A stretch of DNA of 64,000 nt, from assembly GCF_030273445.1 (NCBI RefSeq), contig NZ_CP120678.1, positions 1,589,501-1,653,500 on the forward strand, in the 5' to 3' direction. The position numbers were made by a program, and so were the translations under genes. Source of the stretch: Selenobaculum gibii. Its GTDB lineage: Bacteria; Bacillota; Negativicutes; ICN-92133. Positions within the stretch are counted from its first letter, which is position 1; each line of letters starts with the position of its first letter. Below the pieces are notes generated by a model. The model saw only the letters and a list, made by a program, of their open reading frames with translations, made no database searches and had not been told where the DNA came from. Of the stretch, positions 17,238 to 25,703 are shown piece after piece.

Positions 17238-18074
17238 ATGGAAAACGAAAAAAATTATTTTACTGCTGGCGAATTGGCTTCCTTATATGGAATTCCCAAA
17301 CAAACATTATTGTATTATGATAAAAACGAATTACTCATCCCCGCTTTTGTCAATAAAAATGGCTATCGTTATTATTCCGTTTCACAATATCTAGTCCTTG
17401 AAATCATTCTAAATATGCGCAAATTAAATATATCTGTACATGATATTAAGCTATATCTTGAAAACCGTAGCGATGAAAATTTCGGGAAAATATTGCAAGA
17501 CAAAATAAAAGAATGTAATGAACTTATCGATGATACACAAAAAGTAAAAAATAGCCTTGAATTATCTTTAGCCACTTTAGAAAAGATTCCAAAAATTCGA
17601 CTTAATCAAATAGAATTAAGCTTTCAACAGTCAAAAATTTTGCTACTCAGTCCCCCAATTACCAAAACTACACAAATAAAAGACCGCGTAAAAACTCTTG
17701 CCCATCATAACCAAGCTGCTTTTTCCAAAAAACATTTTAAAGAATTTACGACCGGTTGGATTATTGATAAAGATGATTTTTTTGCTAAAAAATTTAATCG
17801 GTCAATTCAATATTTCACCCCTGTATCTCATTCCTTTTCAAAAAAACATTGTTATACCCGTCCTGAAGGCTTTTATATTTCAATTTTTTTTGAAGGAACT
17901 TATTATCAAAAAGCATCTTCGATCTATTTGCGCTTAGAGGATTTTATCAAACGAAATCATTTAATAGTGGTTGGAGATATCTACGTATTTCCAATCAAAA
18001 ATCATTGGCTCACAGAAGATACTAAAAGTTATATTAATCAGATTTCTTTTCAAGTAGAGTATCAAAATGAGTGA
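17238..18074 (+). CDS. MerR-family transcriptional regulator with C-terminal ligand-binding domain
   Basis: A 278-residue regulator (start 17238, AGGAG 6 nt upstream; the longer frame from 17217 is less likely). N-terminal winged helix typical of MerR: FTAGELASLYGIPKQTLLYYDK then NGYRYYS, followed by a long dimerisation helix (about residues 75-115) and a C-terminal region of about 150 residues whose layout resembles the BmrR/GyrI-like small-molecule-binding fold. There is no Cys pattern of metal-sensing MerR proteins, so an organic effector is more likely. It is transcribed away from promoter B and is the obvious candidate to activate promoters A, B and D, all with 19-bp spacers. The effector is unknown; a corrinoid or other tetrapyrrole is an inference from the targets. 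Confidence 0.88.
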   Translation: MENEKNYFTAGELASLYGIPKQTLLYYDKNELLIPAFVNKNGYRYYSVSQYLVLEIILNMRKLNISVHDIKLYLENRSDENFGKILQDKIKECNELIDDTQKVKNSLELSLATLEKIPKIRLNQIELSFQQSKILLLSPPITKTTQIKDRVKTLAHHNQAAFSKKHFKEFTTGWIIDKDDFFAKKFNRSIQYFTPVSHSFSKKHCYTRPEGFYISIFFEGTYYQKASSIYLRLEDFIKRNHLIVVGDIYVFPIKNHWLTEDTKSYINQISFQVEYQNE

Positions 18075-18122
18075 TAGAAACGTAATGAGTCATACTTTTG
18101 AATCAAATTATCGCCTTATTGT

Positions 18123-18152
18123 TTGACAAAATTTTACCTAACGTGCTATGAT
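18123..18152 (+). promoter_or_regulatory. Probable promoter of riboswitch B
   Basis: TTGACA (18123-18128), 18-bp spacer, TATGAT (18147-18152), about 20 nt before the riboswitch begins. It has no MerR-type dyad, so this transcript appears to lack the MerR input. Confidence 0.65.
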
Positions 18153-18177
18153 TAGTGTTGGAAAATTATATTGCCTT

Positions 18178-18375
18178 GGAATAGGTGCCCGAAAGGGCTT
18201 AATAGGGAAATCGGTACAATGCCGATGCGGTCCCGCCACTGTATTAGGGAGCAAATCCATAGAATGCCACTGAAGCTTAGCTTTGGGAAGGTTTGGATAC
18301 GCAATGAACTAGAGCCAGGAGAACTGCCTATTTATCAATCACCGTATTTTACCTACGAGAGATAGGGAGGGGATT
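18178..18375 (+). promoter_or_regulatory. Cobalamin riboswitch B (leader of the TPR protein)
   Basis: Landmarks in order: ATAGGTGCCCGAAAGGGC, TAATAGGGAAATCGGT, GCGGTCCCGCCACTGT, TGCCACTG, TGGGAAGG, AGCCAGGAGAACTGCC and the closing hairpin CCTACGAGAGATAGG. It is the only plus-strand copy of the four. A terminator follows, giving repression by cobalamin. Confidence 0.93.
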
Positions 18376-18391
18376 TTAATACATTATTTTT

Positions 18392-18425
18392 GTATAAAGT
18401 CCTGACAGATTGTCAGGTTTTTATA
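18392..18425 (+). terminator. Intrinsic terminator of riboswitch B
   Basis: CCTGACA-GAT-TGTCAGG stem followed by TTTTTATA, with flanking GTATAAA/TTTATAC pairing that lengthens the stem. It lies between the aptamer and the TPR gene. Confidence 0.85.
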
Positions 18426-18489
18426 CCTTTTTATTAAATCTTCTATGCATGTAGAAGATTTTTATTTTTTTAAGAAAGAAGCGAAAAAA

Positions 18490-19107
18490 ATGAAAAAATT
18501 TTTATTATGTAGTTTACTTTTTTTATTAATGCAAATTTTAATCATTCCAAATGTTTTAGCTAAACAAGCAAATTATGAAGCTGATAAGGATGCACTTTTA
18601 AATTCAGGATTACATATGGGAGAAAACCAATTGGATCTTTATTGGTTTGAAAAAGGTGAAAAACTGTTTGAAATTGCTGAGTTTGAAAAAGCAATTGACG
18701 CTTATACAAAGGCTCTGGCAATCAATGAGAATTATACAGATGCTTACTTTAAACGCGCTGAAGCGAATTTAGAACTTAAGAATTATGAGCTAGCAAAAGA
18801 AGATTACAGCCATACTTTAGAAACAAGAAGTACATATCTTGAAGCTTATTTCAAACGTGCAGTTTGTTCTTATTATCTTAAAGAATATCAAAATGCAATA
18901 GACGATTCTTCTGTTGTTATTACTTTGAATCCGGAACATGGAGGCTCTTATTTAATCAAAGCAGTTTGTCAACAAAGATTAAATCAACCCGACGATGCAA
19001 TCATTACTTATCAAACTCTACTCAAACAAGTACCAAAAAATCAAAAACAAATTATTCAAACTGCAAAAGATATGTTAAAACGTCTCGGCATAGAGCCTGA
19101 AAAATAA
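18490..19107 (+). CDS. Exported TPR-repeat protein under cobalamin riboswitch
   Basis: About 205 residues from the ATG at 18490, which gives a clean signal peptide (MKKFLLCSLLFLLMQ...VLA-K); the upstream frame to 18445 has no RBS. The mature protein holds three to four tetratricopeptide repeats (Y/F-x-K/R-A-x-A units such as AIDAYTKALAINENYTDAYFKRA), a scaffold for protein-protein contacts outside the cytoplasmic membrane. It is the only gene behind riboswitch B, so it should be made when B12 is scarce. A role in assembling or assisting the corrinoid uptake machinery in the periplasm is a reasonable guess, not shown by the sequence. Confidence 0.8.
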   Translation: MKKFLLCSLLFLLMQILIIPNVLAKQANYEADKDALLNSGLHMGENQLDLYWFEKGEKLFEIAEFEKAIDAYTKALAINENYTDAYFKRAEANLELKNYELAKEDYSHTLETRSTYLEAYFKRAVCSYYLKEYQNAIDDSSVVITLNPEHGGSYLIKAVCQQRLNQPDDAIITYQTLLKQVPKNQKQIIQTAKDMLKRLGIEPEK

Positions 19108-19234
19108 TTTTAAAATTTGCATTTTTATTCAGATTATAATAGCTTTGTTCATTTTAAAATTCATAAACTCTTCTTATATAGACCATACTAATATAAAATA
19201 AAAATTTACATTTGCTATATTTAGGAGGCTATCT

Positions 19235-19996
19235 ATGTCTGAGTTTACGAATAAAACAGTATTAATTACAGGTGGTGCACGTGGCCTTGGGTTTGGTATT
19301 GCAAGTGCATTTGCCGCCGAAGGAGCAAATCTTGTATTAACAGATATTATCCAAGATACTTTGGAAACTGCACAAAAAAACCTTATACAAAAATACAATG
19401 TCAAAGTATTCACAGCAAAGGCTGATGGCAGTGATGAAACTGCAGTAAAAACTACCATTGATAAAACAATTCAAGAATTTGGTTCCCTTCATGTCCTCGT
19501 TAATAACGCCCAAGCTTCAAAGTCCGGCTTAAGCTTTGTCGATCACAGTAAAGAAGATTTTGATTTAGCTATTTATTCTGGACTTTATGCAACTTTTTTT
19601 TATATGAAATATGCATTTCCATATTTAAAAGAGACAAAAGGAGCTATTATCAATATGGCCTCTGGTGCCGGAATGCATGGAAGCCCTGGACAAACCTCTT
19701 ATGCGGCAGCCAAAGAAGGTATTCGTGCATTATCACGCGTTGCAGCGAATGAATGGGGCGAATATGGAATTAACGTAAATGTCGTTTGTCCTTTAGCCAT
19801 GACTGAACAACTGGCAAAATGGAAGGAAGAATTCCCTGAAGCCTATAATAAAAACATTAAAAATATCCCGATGAAAAGATTTGGTGATCCTCAAGAGGAT
19901 ATTGGAAGAACCTGTGTATTTCTTGCTAGTTCTGCCGCCAGTTATATCAGCGGCGAAACAATTTCTGTCCAAGGAGGTTCTGGACTTAGACCATAA
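19235..19996 (+). CDS. Short-chain dehydrogenase/reductase (SDR family)
   Basis: A 253-residue classical SDR: nucleotide-binding TGGARGLG (about residues 10-17), NNAQ, and the catalytic YAAAK. The SGAG element supplies the usual catalytic Ser. The C-terminus ends in the ISGETISVQGGSG pattern typical of FabG-like enzymes. AGGAGG lies 7 nt before the ATG. The substrate is not inferable; it has its own terminator and about 130 nt separate it from the TPR gene, so a link with B12 genes is uncertain. Confidence 0.85.
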   Translation: MSEFTNKTVLITGGARGLGFGIASAFAAEGANLVLTDIIQDTLETAQKNLIQKYNVKVFTAKADGSDETAVKTTIDKTIQEFGSLHVLVNNAQASKSGLSFVDHSKEDFDLAIYSGLYATFFYMKYAFPYLKETKGAIINMASGAGMHGSPGQTSYAAAKEGIRALSRVAANEWGEYGINVNVVCPLAMTEQLAKWKEEFPEAYNKNIKNIPMKRFGDPQEDIGRTCVFLASSAASYISGETISVQGGSGLRP

Positions 19997-20018
19997 CAAC
20001 CTTCCCTATACGCGAATA

Positions 20019-20065
20019 AACCCCATGTATTCAAGGTTAAAAGTTAACCTTGAATACATGGGGTT
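20019..20065. terminator. Bidirectional terminator with 22-bp perfect stem
   Basis: Arms 20019-20040 and 20044-20065 are exact reverse complements around AAG; T runs follow on the plus strand. It sits between convergent genes (SDR on plus, DNA-repair pair on minus), so it can end both. Confidence 0.9.
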
Positions 20066-20070
20066 ATTTT

Positions 20071-20799
20071 TTATTTAAACTCTGTCATTGAGTTCCAATA
20101 CCGTTTGGGCATCATTGTCATCTGACACCGCAGATTATGCCGCCCTTCAATTTCAATCGTTTTAAAAAACAGTTTCCACAACTCACGCATTTTTTCTTCC
20201 AGCTCATCAATTTTAGGTAAATCCAATCTCTCAATCGGAATAATTTCTACTTCATAAGGTTCATAAATCAATCCCATTTTATGAACTTTATCATAAATCA
20301 AAAATTTTTCTTCTGGATAACGTTCACAGAAGTGATTCGCTAACATGGGCAAAACAAAATTTTTCGGTTCAATTTCACTAACTAAAACATTTCCATAAAC
20401 TGAAAAACGAATAAAACCTTTAAATAAATGGCTTTCTCTCTCCAGATGCCGAACTGCTTTAAATAGCGTATGGACAATCTCATTTGTTAACATCTTCATC
20501 ACACTGGCACCATAACGATATCCCAAGCGAAGAAACAACAAAATATAGCGTTCTTTGTGTGGCAAACAAGTAAGAAATGCTTGCCTGATGAACTCATTTG
20601 CCGCGTTGCCTAACTTTGCCGGAATGGATTTTTCAACACGTTTTGCCTTCTCCATTTCAGTTTCTACATAAGTCATTGGCAATAAAGGGATACAGGATGC
20701 ATCGGCTAAAATTATATCTTCCGGGATTTCTTTTTCCTGATAGCTTTTAAATACACAACATAAAAGTCCATCATAGCTACCGTCATAACTATAAATCAT
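20071..20799 (-). CDS. TIGR03915-type putative DNA-repair/metabolism protein (DUF4130)
   Basis: A 242-residue protein starting YSYDGSYDGLLCCVF, the hallmark of the TIGR03915/DUF4130 family that always accompanies the radical SAM protein encoded just upstream. The C-terminal part has the MPKRYWNSMTEF ending seen in this family. It overlaps the radical SAM gene by 4 nt, so the two are translated together. The family resembles uracil-DNA-glycosylase-associated domains, and a DNA modification or repair role is inferred by others; the reaction is unknown. Confidence 0.85.
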   Translation of the reverse strand: MIYSYDGSYDGLLCCVFKSYQEKEIPEDIILADASCIPLLPMTYVETEMEKAKRVEKSIPAKLGNAANEFIRQAFLTCLPHKERYILLFLRLGYRYGASVMKMLTNEIVHTLFKAVRHLERESHLFKGFIRFSVYGNVLVSEIEPKNFVLPMLANHFCERYPEEKFLIYDKVHKMGLIYEPYEVEIIPIERLDLPKIDELEEKMRELWKLFFKTIEIEGRHNLRCQMTMMPKRYWNSMTEFK

Positions 20800-22115
20800 A
20801 GGAGTAAGCCCGCCCCTTCAAATCCACTCGGTAAAACTGGTAACGATTCAAACAAGGACAACTGCACTCGATCTCCTTGCAAAGGAAATTGTTGACGGTA
20901 CTGCTGTAATACTTTTGTAGAAACTAAAGATTTCATCATCAGCTGAGGAGAAATCTTCACCTCTTCCGCTTTTTTCCCTTTATACGAAATAAAATACTTT
21001 GCTCGTTTCAGCAAAACTCCGAGTTTTTTTAATCCCTCAAAGGTAATTGCCGTCGTCTTACGTGCGATAATAATTCGCTTCGCACTTACTACGCCAATTC
21101 CAGGAACTCTGATTAAATCATCAATCGACGCACGATTGATATCCACAGGAAAATGATCGAAATGCTGCAATGCCCAATGACTTTTCGGATCAAGATATGG
21201 ATTAAAGTTCGGCTGCTCAACCGTTAATAATTCTTTTGCTGAAAATCCATAAAAACGCAATAACCAATCTGCCTGATACAAACGATGTTCTCGCCAAAGC
21301 GGTGGCTGACGCTCCACCGTAGGAAGAAGCCCGTTATCATTTACCGCTCGATAAGCAGAAAAATATACTCGTTTTAATTGATACGATTTATATAAATTCT
21401 CTGTTAATTGGACAATCTTCCAATCGGTATCTTTCGTTGCGCCAATTACCATTTGTGTGCTTTGCCCCGCCGGTACAAACTGCGGCACATGCCGATATTT
21501 TACCAGTTCTCGTTTATGCTCATTGAGTCGTCCTGCAATATACCCCATCGGCTTTAAAATCGATTGCTTCGTTTTATCCGGCGCCATCAAGGCTAGACTA
21601 GCTTGCGACGGCATTTCAATATTTACACTGACACGATCTGCTAGCAATCCTAGCTCTGCTAACAAAATTTCATCCGCACCAGGAATTGCTTTGGCATGAA
21701 TATAACCAGAAAATCGATATTCTTTTCGCAAAATTTTAAGCGTCTCAATCAAGCGTTCACACGTATAATCGGGATTTTTTAATATTCCAGAACTTAAAAA
21801 TAAACCTTCAATATAATTCCGCCGATAAAACTGAATCGTTAAATCAGCCAATTCCCGCGGAGTAAAAGTTGCCCTTGCTACGTCATTGCTTCGCCGATTG
21901 ATACAATATTGACAGTTGTAAATGCAGGCATTTGTCATCAATACTTTAAGTAATGATATACACCGTCCATCACCAGAAAAACTGTGACAAATTCCACAAG
22001 CAGCCGCACTGCCAATTTGTCCTCGCCCCGCCTTTCGATTAACACCGCTTGAAGTACAAGACGCATCATATTTTGCCGCATCCGATAATATTTTCAACTT
22101 TTCAAAAACGTCCAA
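20796..22115 (-). CDS. TIGR03916-type radical SAM protein, putative DNA modification/repair
   Basis: About 440 residues. The radical SAM cluster motif is CIYNCQYC (C-x3-C-x2-C); a Cys-rich N-terminal region precedes it (CTSSG, CGICHSF, GRCISLL), and a helix-hairpin-helix DNA-binding motif (INRASIDDLIRVPGIGVVSAKRI) lies in the C-terminal third. I prefer the TTG start at 22115, which has AAGGAG about 8 nt upstream and sits just after a sigma-A promoter; the frame to 22187 would run through that promoter. The promoter carries a LexA-type box, so SOS control fits a repair role. Chemistry unknown. Confidence 0.87.
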   Translation of the reverse strand: MDVFEKLKILSDAAKYDASCTSSGVNRKAGRGQIGSAAACGICHSFSGDGRCISLLKVLMTNACIYNCQYCINRRSNDVARATFTPRELADLTIQFYRRNYIEGLFLSSGILKNPDYTCERLIETLKILRKEYRFSGYIHAKAIPGADEILLAELGLLADRVSVNIEMPSQASLALMAPDKTKQSILKPMGYIAGRLNEHKRELVKYRHVPQFVPAGQSTQMVIGATKDTDWKIVQLTENLYKSYQLKRVYFSAYRAVNDNGLLPTVERQPPLWREHRLYQADWLLRFYGFSAKELLTVEQPNFNPYLDPKSHWALQHFDHFPVDINRASIDDLIRVPGIGVVSAKRIIIARKTTAITFEGLKKLGVLLKRAKYFISYKGKKAEEVKISPQLMMKSLVSTKVLQQYRQQFPLQGDRVQLSLFESLPVLPSGFEGAGLLL

Positions 22116-22137
22116 AGCAACCACTCCTTCTTTTTTT

Positions 22138-22167
22138 ATTATAAGATAGAACATATGTTCTTGTAAA
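22138..22167 (-). promoter_or_regulatory. Sigma-A promoter with LexA/DinR (SOS) box
   Basis: Minus strand: -35 TTTACA (22167-22162), 18-bp spacer, -10 TATAAT (22143-22138). Within the spacer at 22160-22149 is GAACATATGTTC, a perfect 12-bp palindrome matching the Firmicute LexA consensus GAAC-N4-GTTC. It should repress the repair pair until SOS induction. Confidence 0.85.
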
Positions 22168-22222
22168 GATGAAAAAAATAATGTCACAGCTAATGGCTTA
22201 TGACATTATTTTTTTCATCTTT
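22165..22222 (-). terminator. Terminator of the coiled-coil protein gene
   Basis: Perfect 22-bp arms (22165-22186 and 22201-22222) around a 14-nt loop, with a T run inside the 3' arm on the minus strand. It abuts the -35 region of the SOS promoter. Confidence 0.7.
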
Positions 22223-22334
22223 GAACATAATGCATCATTAAATTCCAAGCTACCCCTGACATAGAAGAAAACTGTTTCATTAATAGTTTTTCTCTAACTA
22301 CAACCAGATAATCAATCGAGAGGCTTCAGTACCT

Positions 22335-23081
22335 TTAGTCCTCTTTTTCTAAATTATCCTTAAAATCTATACTTTGTCTTTCTTTTTCTTTATTTACATT
22401 TTTAATAGTAGATGAATCACTATTTTCCGCCTCATTATTCATTGATGTTAGAATTTTTCCCATCATATTTTCAGACTCTTCATTTATTATTGCTATATTT
22501 TGGACACCCGATATTTGGTTTTCAACTTCATATTTTGTTTTATCAGCCTCCTTCATTTCAGCTACATATGCATCTGCTTTTTCCTGCCTAGAAACGCTCA
22601 TTAAATCCATCTTATTTTTTTGATGTTCTTTTTCTTTCTGTTCTAAATCATCAATTAATTTAACATATCCCACTACGCTACAAGACGGTCTTTCTTCTTG
22701 CATTTTATACATTTCACTTTTTAAATCATTAATTCGATCTCTATTAGTTTTTGTTTCTTGCGTTAATTTTTCTATATCATCTTCTATACATTTTCGATCC
22801 GCATCTGTTAAATCCTCGTTTTCTAATTCTTTTTTTAATGAGTTTATTTTTTCTAGTTTTTCTTTACGAACTTTTTCATTTTCATCCATAGCATTTAATT
22901 TTTCAGTCGCATTTCCTATATTCTTTTGACTATCATTTAATTTTTTAGCCTTTTCACTAATATCCATAATTACAGCTGGATTTTCCTTATTTGACCTTTT
23001 TATCTTATGTATGACATTACAATTTACTAATTTTAAACCACTTTCTCCGCTTTTAAGACTACTATTATCTTGAATAATCAT
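22335..23081 (-). CDS. Coiled-coil protein of unknown function
   Basis: A 248-residue, strongly charged protein with no signal peptide or membrane segment. Residues of about 40-190 are almost wholly helical heptads rich in K/E/N (coiled coil). I do not recognise the family. It lies 18 nt after the frameshifted gene at 23100-23731 and likely shares its transcript. The strongly A/T-rich codon use differs somewhat from the tetrapyrrole genes around it, which could reflect recent gain, though amino-acid composition alone could explain it. Confidence 0.55.
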   Translation of the reverse strand: MIIQDNSSLKSGESGLKLVNCNVIHKIKRSNKENPAVIMDISEKAKKLNDSQKNIGNATEKLNAMDENEKVRKEKLEKINSLKKELENEDLTDADRKCIEDDIEKLTQETKTNRDRINDLKSEMYKMQEERPSCSVVGYVKLIDDLEQKEKEHQKNKMDLMSVSRQEKADAYVAEMKEADKTKYEVENQISGVQNIAIINEESENMMGKILTSMNNEAENSDSSTIKNVNKEKERQSIDFKDNLEKED

Positions 23082-23099
23082 TTTTTCATCTCCATATAT

Positions 23100-23731
23100 T
23101 TATTTATACGCAGAAATGCAATTTAAAACTCTTTCGAGCAATCCTTTATACTTTTGTGCACTATTTTTTGTATATAAATCAGCAGGGTCATTAAAAAACT
23201 CAGTCATCGTCTTATTTATGGAATCATTTCCACCTGTAATAACTTTCTTTCCATTAACAATCATTCCAAACTGATCCCATTCAGCTGAAGTATACCACTG
23301 TGAATTAGTTCCATACCACAAATCATCACGTTCAGTTTTTAAGTCACTAGAAGTATTATATTTATCATTTCCAGTACGTTGATCATATTTAGAAACAAAA
23401 TCACTAACTTGAATATACATTCCTCTTATAAGATCGTATGAATTATGAATAACCTGTTGCATAGTATAACTTGGCGAGTATCTTGCATTAATCATTGTTG
23501 CATTTTGCAAATTTTTAGCTTCACTACTCAACGATACATTAACTGAATCATTGATTTCTTCTGTAGTAATAGGATTCACAGTTTCATATCTAGTAGCAAC
23601 TTTAGCACTTTCTGAATAATCAGTTATACTATTAGAATTTGATTCTCCCCCGGTATGCGATTGTTTTTTTCTCCATTAATATTTAGCCCACCATAACTGT
23701 TTTGCATAACTTCCTGTGTTGCATTAATCAT
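23100..23731 (-). pseudogene. Frameshifted gene of unknown function (shift in a T7/A7 run)
   Basis: The open frame 23100-23579 (159 residues) has only a GTG start with no RBS. Upstream, an ATG at 23731 with AGGAGG about 10 nt before it opens a frame that stops at 23624 after 35 codons. A one-base shift at the A7 run (T7 at 23664-23670 on plus) joins the two into a protein of about 210 residues reading through NGEKKQSHTGGES into SITDYSESAKVATRY. So either the gene is broken, slips, or the base count is wrong. The product has no recognised domain; it contains a segment VNVSLSSEAKNLQ like the start of small regulatory or secreted proteins. It precedes the coiled-coil gene. Confidence 0.6.
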
Positions 23732-24027
23732 ACTTACAATTCCTCCTTGAATTAAGTAATAAACTGTATTTAAAAACACATTTTCCTTTATTATGCTTTT
23801 AAATATTTAACTTTTTTCCAAACAAGTTCATTATACACCTTAATTATACTTTAAATCAATATTTTGTAAGTATGTATTTGTAAATAATATACAACGAAAT
23901 TTACCAACTTCAATAACTCTTATACATCAAAAAAGTTCTATAATAAACAGCTTTTCCTACTTACATTAAAATACAACACATAGCAAAAATCCATTATTTT
24001 AACTTCTATATTTTCCTTACTGAATCA
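23732..24027. other. Intergenic stretch without recognised gene
   Basis: About 296 A/T-rich bases between the ABC-2 permease stop and the start of the frameshifted gene. It must hold the promoter of the latter and the end of the efflux operon, but I see no convincing hairpin or conserved element. Confidence 0.5.
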
Positions 24028-24774
24028 TTATTTTCGTATTCTATAAATTGTCCATATTCCAATTCCTAATAAAACAATCATATACAAAAACAATACAAGA
24101 ATCGAGGTTTCCGACACTTGTCCTTGCATTGCTAAACTACGCAATGCTGAACTTGTATGTGTAAGCGGTAATAGCATTAAGAAGTAATGAATCGCTTCCG
24201 GCAGCTTATCCGTTGCAAAAAAAGTTCCACATAAAAATGACATTGGCAGCAATACATACGTATTGAAACTTCCCATATCTTCGTGTGAATCAATGAGCAT
24301 TGCCGCAACAAAACCAAGGGCTGAAAAAATAATACAATTGAGGGTAAGTACAGCAAGGAACATCCCTGTAATCTGAAAATGCGCACCAAAAAGATAGGCT
24401 AAAGCAATAATAATTACGGAAGAAATAAGTCCGCGTACTACTCCTGAAAGTACTTTCCCAATAACAAAAGCAATTGGCCGAATTGGCGCAACAAGATATT
24501 CTTCTAAACTTTTATGAAAAACACGGCTCGTATGGAGCGGCGCGCCTACGCCATTAAAACTGATATTCATAGAGTTTAATGCCAATATCCCAGGCACAAG
24601 AAAATCTAAATAGCTCGCCCCTTGTGCAACTTGAATACTTCTCCCCAGCCCCCAGCCAAAAGCAACTAAATAAAGCATAGGTGCAATCATGCGTGAAAGA
24701 ATAAATTTTCCTAAACGCCTTCTTAATACTACCCATTCGCGCCAAAATACAGTCACAATATCATATAACATCAA
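24028..24774 (-). CDS. ABC-2 type exporter permease
   Basis: A 248-residue membrane protein with about six transmembrane segments and the ABC-2/DrrB family feature of a long extracytoplasmic-facing hydrophobic helix followed by LVAPIRPIAFVIGKVLSG near the middle. It overlaps the ATPase gene by 4 nt; together they form a one-plus-one exporter of the DrrAB type. It is the last gene of the riboswitch C transcript (receptor, MFP, RND, ABC), so export of a lipid, drug or tetrapyrrole-like compound is possible; the substrate is unknown. Confidence 0.85.
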   Translation of the reverse strand: MMLYDIVTVFWREWVVLRRRLGKFILSRMIAPMLYLVAFGWGLGRSIQVAQGASYLDFLVPGILALNSMNISFNGVGAPLHTSRVFHKSLEEYLVAPIRPIAFVIGKVLSGVVRGLISSVIIIALAYLFGAHFQITGMFLAVLTLNCIIFSALGFVAAMLIDSHEDMGSFNTYVLLPMSFLCGTFFATDKLPEAIHYFLMLLPLTHTSSALRSLAMQGQVSETSILVLFLYMIVLLGIGIWTIYRIRK

Positions 24775-25610
24775 CCGCTTACCTTCCTTCCTGTAAGTTC
24801 TACAAACACATCTTCTAAATTGGACTTTCGAATAACTGCTGTCTCCGTTAAGCCCCCTGCAAAAGCAGCTGCTTCTTCCCGCGAATTAAAAAATTTATAG
24901 GTGCGTTCAAAAGCTTCTTCCCATTCCACTACATACGAACCAATCGTTTGGCAAAGCGAAGCTGGCTTATCCAGCGCAATTAATTTTCCCTTTTCCATAA
25001 TCGCTACTCGATTACATAGATTTTCAGCTTCTTCGATGTAATGCGTCGTAACGATAACCGTAATATCGTCATGATGCATACGGCGAATCAAATCCCATAA
25101 TCTACGTCTCACTTGCGGATCAAGACCTACGGTAGGTTCATCTAAAAGAAGTACCTTCGGTTGATGCATCAACGCCCGTGCAATCATCAAACGCCTTTTC
25201 ATCCCGCCAGATAATGTCTTTATATAATCATTTTTTCGATCACTTAACTCAACGTATTCTAATAAATCCGCACTTCTTTGCTCACGTGCATTTTTTTGCA
25301 TATGATGCAATCTGCCATGCAAATCTAAATTTTCTTGAATCGTTAAATCAGGATCAAGATTAAAATGTTGCGGTACAATCCCAATAAATTGTTTTATCGC
25401 CTGCTCATTTTGAGTTGTATCCAATCCATTAATTAAAATTTTTCCACTCGTCGGCATAGCTAACATCGTTACCATGCGAATAAACGTTGTTTTTCCGGCG
25501 CCATTCGGTCCTAATAAACCAAAAACTTCCCCTTTTCCAATAGATAAATTCAATTTATGTATTGCAACGCGTTCACCAAATTTTTTCCCTAAATCAAGCG
25601 TTTTTATCAT
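24771..25610 (-). CDS. ABC exporter ATP-binding protein (DrrA-like)
   Basis: A 279-residue nucleotide-binding subunit: Walker A GPNGAGKTT, Q-loop region IVPQ, signature LSGGMKRR, Walker B VLLLDEPTVGLDP and H-loop TTHYIEEAE, with the short DrrA-type C-terminal extension ending NLEDVFVELTGRK. It drives the permease encoded just after it. It lies 94 nt downstream of the RND gene in the same direction and is probably co-transcribed. Confidence 0.9.
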   Translation of the reverse strand: MIKTLDLGKKFGERVAIHKLNLSIGKGEVFGLLGPNGAGKTTFIRMVTMLAMPTSGKILINGLDTTQNEQAIKQFIGIVPQHFNLDPDLTIQENLDLHGRLHHMQKNAREQRSADLLEYVELSDRKNDYIKTLSGGMKRRLMIARALMHQPKVLLLDEPTVGLDPQVRRRLWDLIRRMHHDDITVIVTTHYIEEAENLCNRVAIMEKGKLIALDKPASLCQTIGSYVVEWEEAFERTYKFFNSREEAAAFAGGLTETAVIRKSNLEDVFVELTGRKVSG

Positions 25611-25703
25611 CTTTAACTACCTTTCTCTATTATCTGCAAACTTAATAGGTAAAACCAATATTCAGCCATTTTACACTATTTCGCAAATCCTTGTCAAAAA
25701 TAA

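Noticed and set aside
18171-18365. A 64-codon frame on the plus strand
   Set aside because: It lies wholly within riboswitch B and has no RBS; the RNA landmarks explain the sequence.
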